Assembly: GCF_022532105.1 (NCBI RefSeq)
Contig: NZ_CP092832.1
Coordinates: 2,633,001 to 2,697,000 of the forward strand
Direction: 5' to 3'
DNA: 64,000 nucleotides
Source of the DNA: Flavobacterium sp. HJ-32-4
GTDB lineage: Bacteria > Bacteroidota > Bacteroidia > Flavobacteriales > Flavobacteriaceae
Shown here one piece after another: positions 61,043 through 64,000 of this stretch. The translations under genes were made by a program, and so were the position numbers. The notes under the pieces were generated by a model. It was not told the DNA's origin. It worked only from the letters and a program-made list of their open reading frames with translations, and did not search any database. The number at the start of each line of letters is the position of its first letter. Within the stretch, counting starts at the first letter, position 1.

Positions 61043-63978
61043 TTTATCAGGAACTTAAACGGTGGATTGCTCAATCTGAATCATGGCAGGCATTTATAGA
61101 TTATAAGATAGCTAATGAAGAACAGGCGAATTATACTTTCTATAATCGACCTCAGGATTTTTACATTTCGCTTTTAACCAAATTGCAGGATATTCTTGAT
61201 CGGTTTGATGAAGAAGAATCACCTGATGTGAAAAGAGATTTGATTTCTTTAGCTAAGGGGTTAGAGATATATTCATTAAGAGGGAAAAGGGAAAATTTTT
61301 CTGGTGTGAACTATAGCAGGAATATGTTATATGTCGCTTCATTGTATTATTTAGCAGATTTTCCCGCAACTTCAGTTTTATTACTCAAACAATTTCAGGA
61401 GGAAGAATTTCAAACTGAAATTGAGAAATTTGTTTATTATTTTCTTTCAAGAAATTATACAAGAAAACAAGGTCTAGAAAATCCCTATTTCAGATATATA
61501 ATAGAGTATCTAAGATTAGGAAATGACGAATTAATCAACACACTTCGAAGTATTTTTGAGAACATACTCTCTCCAGATAATCAAATAGAAAGTCATTTAT
61601 TCGTATTAACCTATATCGCTAAGTCTATCCTGAAAAAATTCTCAACCAATAATCTTTGGTACGATTTAAAAGAGTATGCAACAGAGGTAGATTGGAAAAC
61701 TTATGTCAGGTTTAATATAGGGAAAAGCCCTCAGATATGGAGTTTCTTTCCTTCTCAGCAAACAGCAATCAGGCGTGGTTTGTTAACTTTTGATAGAGCA
61801 TTTAGCTTACAGACACCTACAAGCTCTGGGAAAACGTCAATTGCTGAATTAGTAATTTACAATGAGCTATCCAGAAACCCGGAAAGTAAAATACTTTATT
61901 TAGCTCCATTCAGAGCTCTTGCATCCGAATTAAAAAATAATTTAGGTAGGAATCTCAGCACTCAGTTAGGAATAAAAGTTAAGACCATTTATGGTGGTAA
62001 CATCGTCACGGATTCTGACCGATTAAGTATCGAACAATCAAATGTTTTAATATCAACTCCTGAAAAGTTTATGGCTATAGAATTGGGGTTGTCAGGAATT
62101 CTTGATGATTTTCGAACGGTGATTTGTGATGAGGGGCATTTAATAGATAACACGACAAGAGGAATTAGTTATGAATTATTGCTTTCAAGATTGAAAAATA
62201 CTGAATTCGTAGAACGAAGATTTGTCTTCCTATCTGCAATTATTCCAAACATAGAAATAATAAACTCTTGGCTGGGAGGATCGGATGATGATATCGCGCG
62301 ATCAAACTATAGACCTACTGAAATAGAATTAGCATTTTTGAATCAAGTTAGTGCGAGTCACTTTAACTTAGAAATAAATCCTAATGATGAATTTCCAACT
62401 AAATATATCCTTAATCGTTTTTTATCTCCCCAGGATTTTAGCACCCAAAATGGTACTTATAATATTAATTCATTTAAATCCAAAACGGTTGCCGCAGCTC
62501 TTAAATCATTAAATTCAGGAGCTGTTGCCATTTTTTCGCCAACCAAAGACAATAAAAGAGGAGTATCAGGTCTAGCTCTTGAAGTAATCAAACAGCTTGA
62601 AACTTCACTACCGAAACCTATTGCTTTTTGCGATACATCAGAAATAGAAAAAGTAGTAGAATATTTTAAGTACATTTTTGGAACAGAATATTTATTGACT
62701 ATTTGCGCTGAAAATGGTTTTTTATATCATCACGGAGATTTGCCCCAATTCATCAGAGAATTAGTAGAAACTACTATTAGAAATGAAAAAGTAAAATTTC
62801 TTATTTGCACAAGTACTTTAGCCGAAGGAGTTAATTTACCAATTAAGACCCTTATTATCAGTAACGCCAGACGTTATGTTAGCCAACAACAACCAAATGA
62901 ACCTTTACCATTAAGGGATTTAAAAAATCTAATCGGAAGAGCTGGGAGAGCGGGAAAAGAAACTAAGGGCACTGTGATAGTAGTCAATCCTAATGATCAA
63001 TCCATACTATCTGACGTAATAGCAAATAGAAATTTAGAAACTGTGAAAGGCTTTCTCTATTATGTTGTCCAAGTAATTGAGAGGTATATAACCAGAAATT
63101 CAACTCATTTAAGCAATGAACTATTAGATCAATTAAAAGAAGCGGATTATATCGATAATTCAATAATACAGTTATTAGCCGAAGATGCCCCTGTTGAAAA
63201 TCTGGAACAAGAAATAAATACTTTAATTGAAAATACTTTAACCTATTACCAAAGTGATGATGCCTTAAAAACAAGATTAAGGGAACTCTTTGCTTTAAGA
63301 GCAGAAAGAGTAAGGCCGATAGTCGAAGGTGGAAGTCTTGATTTAATAAGATACACTGGTATTCCTCTAAGATCATTTAGTAGAATAGAGGGATTGGTCG
63401 ACTATGAGCAAGATTTTTTATCTGAAATAGAGAACCCATTGGATAGTCGTTGGATAAATTTTCTATTTGACATTCTTTATGAAATTGAAGATTTCAATAA
63501 TAGTATTCCTTTCGGTATATCAAAAGAGAGATTCATTGACGCATTAGCTATATGGATTGAAGGTGGATGGTATCATGATGTCGCAGAAAGTTTGAATTTA
63601 ACAGTTGATGAAACTCTAGTCTTCATAAGATTCTTAGAATACGGGTTGCAAAATTCTGCTGGTTCAATAGTTAAGTATATTGACTATAAGCGTACAGAGA
63701 ATGAAGAAGAAACATCTGACATTATATTGAATTGGTCTAACTACGTAATTTACGGAGTAGATCATAGATTGAAATTAGATTTAATGGAAATTAATATTCC
63801 AGACCGTATAATGGTTCAGCAAATAGCCAATTGGTTTATAGAAAATGAAATGGAATATAATGATCAGGACAACCTGAGAAACTTAATTTCAATCCATCAA
63901 TTGGATATATCTAAATTTATTGAAAATAAAGCCCCAAATATATCGGTTGATTTATTTGAAAGATATATAAAACAATAA
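61039..63978 (+). CDS. hamB: Hachiman defence protein HamB (DEAD/DEAH-family helicase)
   Basis: 979 residues. The N-terminal 240 residues are helical and family-specific. A superfamily 2 helicase core follows: Walker A TPTSSGKTS (259-267), DEGH (364-367), LSAI (398-401), TSTLAEGVNLP near 590 and LIGRAGRAGKE near 632. The remaining 340 residues are helical with repeated acidic segments and end ERYIKQ. HamB binds and unwinds DNA and restrains HamA until activated. All catalytic motifs look intact. The stop is followed within ten bases by the next attC-like end, so hamA and hamB form one cassette. Confidence 0.88.
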   Translation: MIYQELKRWIAQSESWQAFIDYKIANEEQANYTFYNRPQDFYISLLTKLQDILDRFDEEESPDVKRDLISLAKGLEIYSLRGKRENFSGVNYSRNMLYVASLYYLADFPATSVLLLKQFQEEEFQTEIEKFVYYFLSRNYTRKQGLENPYFRYIIEYLRLGNDELINTLRSIFENILSPDNQIESHLFVLTYIAKSILKKFSTNNLWYDLKEYATEVDWKTYVRFNIGKSPQIWSFFPSQQTAIRRGLLTFDRAFSLQTPTSSGKTSIAELVIYNELSRNPESKILYLAPFRALASELKNNLGRNLSTQLGIKVKTIYGGNIVTDSDRLSIEQSNVLISTPEKFMAIELGLSGILDDFRTVICDEGHLIDNTTRGISYELLLSRLKNTEFVERRFVFLSAIIPNIEIINSWLGGSDDDIARSNYRPTEIELAFLNQVSASHFNLEINPNDEFPTKYILNRFLSPQDFSTQNGTYNINSFKSKTVAAALKSLNSGAVAIFSPTKDNKRGVSGLALEVIKQLETSLPKPIAFCDTSEIEKVVEYFKYIFGTEYLLTICAENGFLYHHGDLPQFIRELVETTIRNEKVKFLICTSTLAEGVNLPIKTLIISNARRYVSQQQPNEPLPLRDLKNLIGRAGRAGKETKGTVIVVNPNDQSILSDVIANRNLETVKGFLYYVVQVIERYITRNSTHLSNELLDQLKEADYIDNSIIQLLAEDAPVENLEQEINTLIENTLTYYQSDDALKTRLRELFALRAERVRPIVEGGSLDLIRYTGIPLRSFSRIEGLVDYEQDFLSEIENPLDSRWINFLFDILYEIEDFNNSIPFGISKERFIDALAIWIEGGWYHDVAESLNLTVDETLVFIRFLEYGLQNSAGSIVKYIDYKRTENEEETSDIILNWSNYVIYGVDHRLKLDLMEINIPDRIMVQQIANWFIENEMEYNDQDNLRNLISIHQLDISKFIENKAPNISVDLFERYIKQ

Positions 63979-63980
63979 TA

Positions 63981-64000
63981 AGAACCTCTGCTAACAGGCG
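63981..64000 (+). other. attC-like site 3 (left end only)
   Basis: TGCTAAC (63989-63995) followed by AGGCG, the same start as site 2. The preceding AGAACCTCTG is the reverse complement of the beginning of cassette 3. The rest lies outside the window. Confidence 0.65.

Larger units (their letters stand above)
58174..64000 (+). mobile_element. Integron-like gene cassette array (three cassettes, right end beyond window)
   Basis: Cassette 1 runs 58174-59188, cassette 2 59189-60205, cassette 3 60206 to beyond the edge. Each starts at a G|TT junction, carries plus-strand gene(s) close to its start, and ends in an attC-like palindrome. For each cassette the first bases after G are the reverse complement of the bases before its own attC: 14 of 15 for cassette 1 (58173-58187 with 59050-59064), nine straight plus more with a gap for cassette 2, 14 of 16 for cassette 3 (60205-60220 with 63980-63995). 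That relation is expected only if cassettes were circles recombined at attC. No integrase gene is in the window. Confidence 0.82.

Overview
The window reads as a chromosomal segment of a Bacteroidota bacterium, most likely Flavobacterium or a close relative. The supporting signs are: type IX secretion C-terminal sorting domains on two secreted proteins, an LptD_2-type outer-membrane protein, a TamB-like giant protein, release factor 2 with the programmed frameshift, and many promoters of the Bacteroidota form (TTG about 20 bases before TAnnTTTG) at plausible distances from genes and tRNAs. The core has roughly even GC and AT content. From about 53.4 kb to the right edge the DNA becomes clearly AT-rich and the gene content accessory. 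No rRNA, CRISPR array, insertion sequence or phage integrase was seen.

Layout. 0-6 kb: partial cell-wall amidase, LptD-like protein, RidA, and a CotH-domain T9SS cargo. 6-9.1 kb (minus): pfkA, gapA and a BadF/NAGK-type kinase. 9.2-13.7 kb (minus): TamB-like protein. 13.8-19.1 kb (plus): a tightly overlapping run tsaD, rsmE, DUF4159, AI-2E transporter, THUMP-like methyltransferase, secreted protein. 19-22 kb: VanX-like lipoprotein dipeptidase, tRNA-Ser, two identical tRNA-Pro, a two-module secreted protein and tRNA-Arg. 22-36 kb: ABC exporter, a cysteine-synthase-like gene broken by one extra A, oligopeptidase B, ybaB, threonine aldolase, prfB, pyridoxamine-oxidase-like protein, methyltransferase, endonuclease/phosphatase and DUF1697 genes, then a DUF47/PiT phosphate uptake pair behind a PHO-box-like repeat. 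36-40.6 kb: small accessory membrane and secreted genes, two of them preceded by the same 62-bp promoter-linked element. 40.7-46.9 kb (minus): a TetR-controlled cluster with thiolase, thioesterase, PEBP, two GNATs and DinB-type proteins. 47.9-52.9 kb: secreted proteins, rdgB, a DEAD-box helicase and a CarboxypepD_reg-like protein.

Most interesting region: 58.17 kb to the right edge is an integron-like cassette array. Three cassettes, all on the plus strand, are separated by 130-140 bp imperfect palindromes with RYYYAAC/GTTRRRY-like ends (attC-like). In each cassette the first bases are the reverse complement of the bases just before its own attC, which is the signature of circular cassette exchange. 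Cassette 1 encodes an unknown one-TM protein and cassette 2 a trypsin-fold protease. Cassette 3 is unusually long and carries a complete two-gene Hachiman anti-phage system (hamA nuclease and hamB helicase, overlapping ATGA). No integron integrase is visible in the window and the left boundary is not an attC.

Intergenic DNA between 21.9 and 57 kb is unusually rich in short-period repeats (8, 7, 21, about 90 and about 156 bp units) and in dispersed words such as CTGCGACTG/CCCACTGCC. These explain many of the non-coding gaps.
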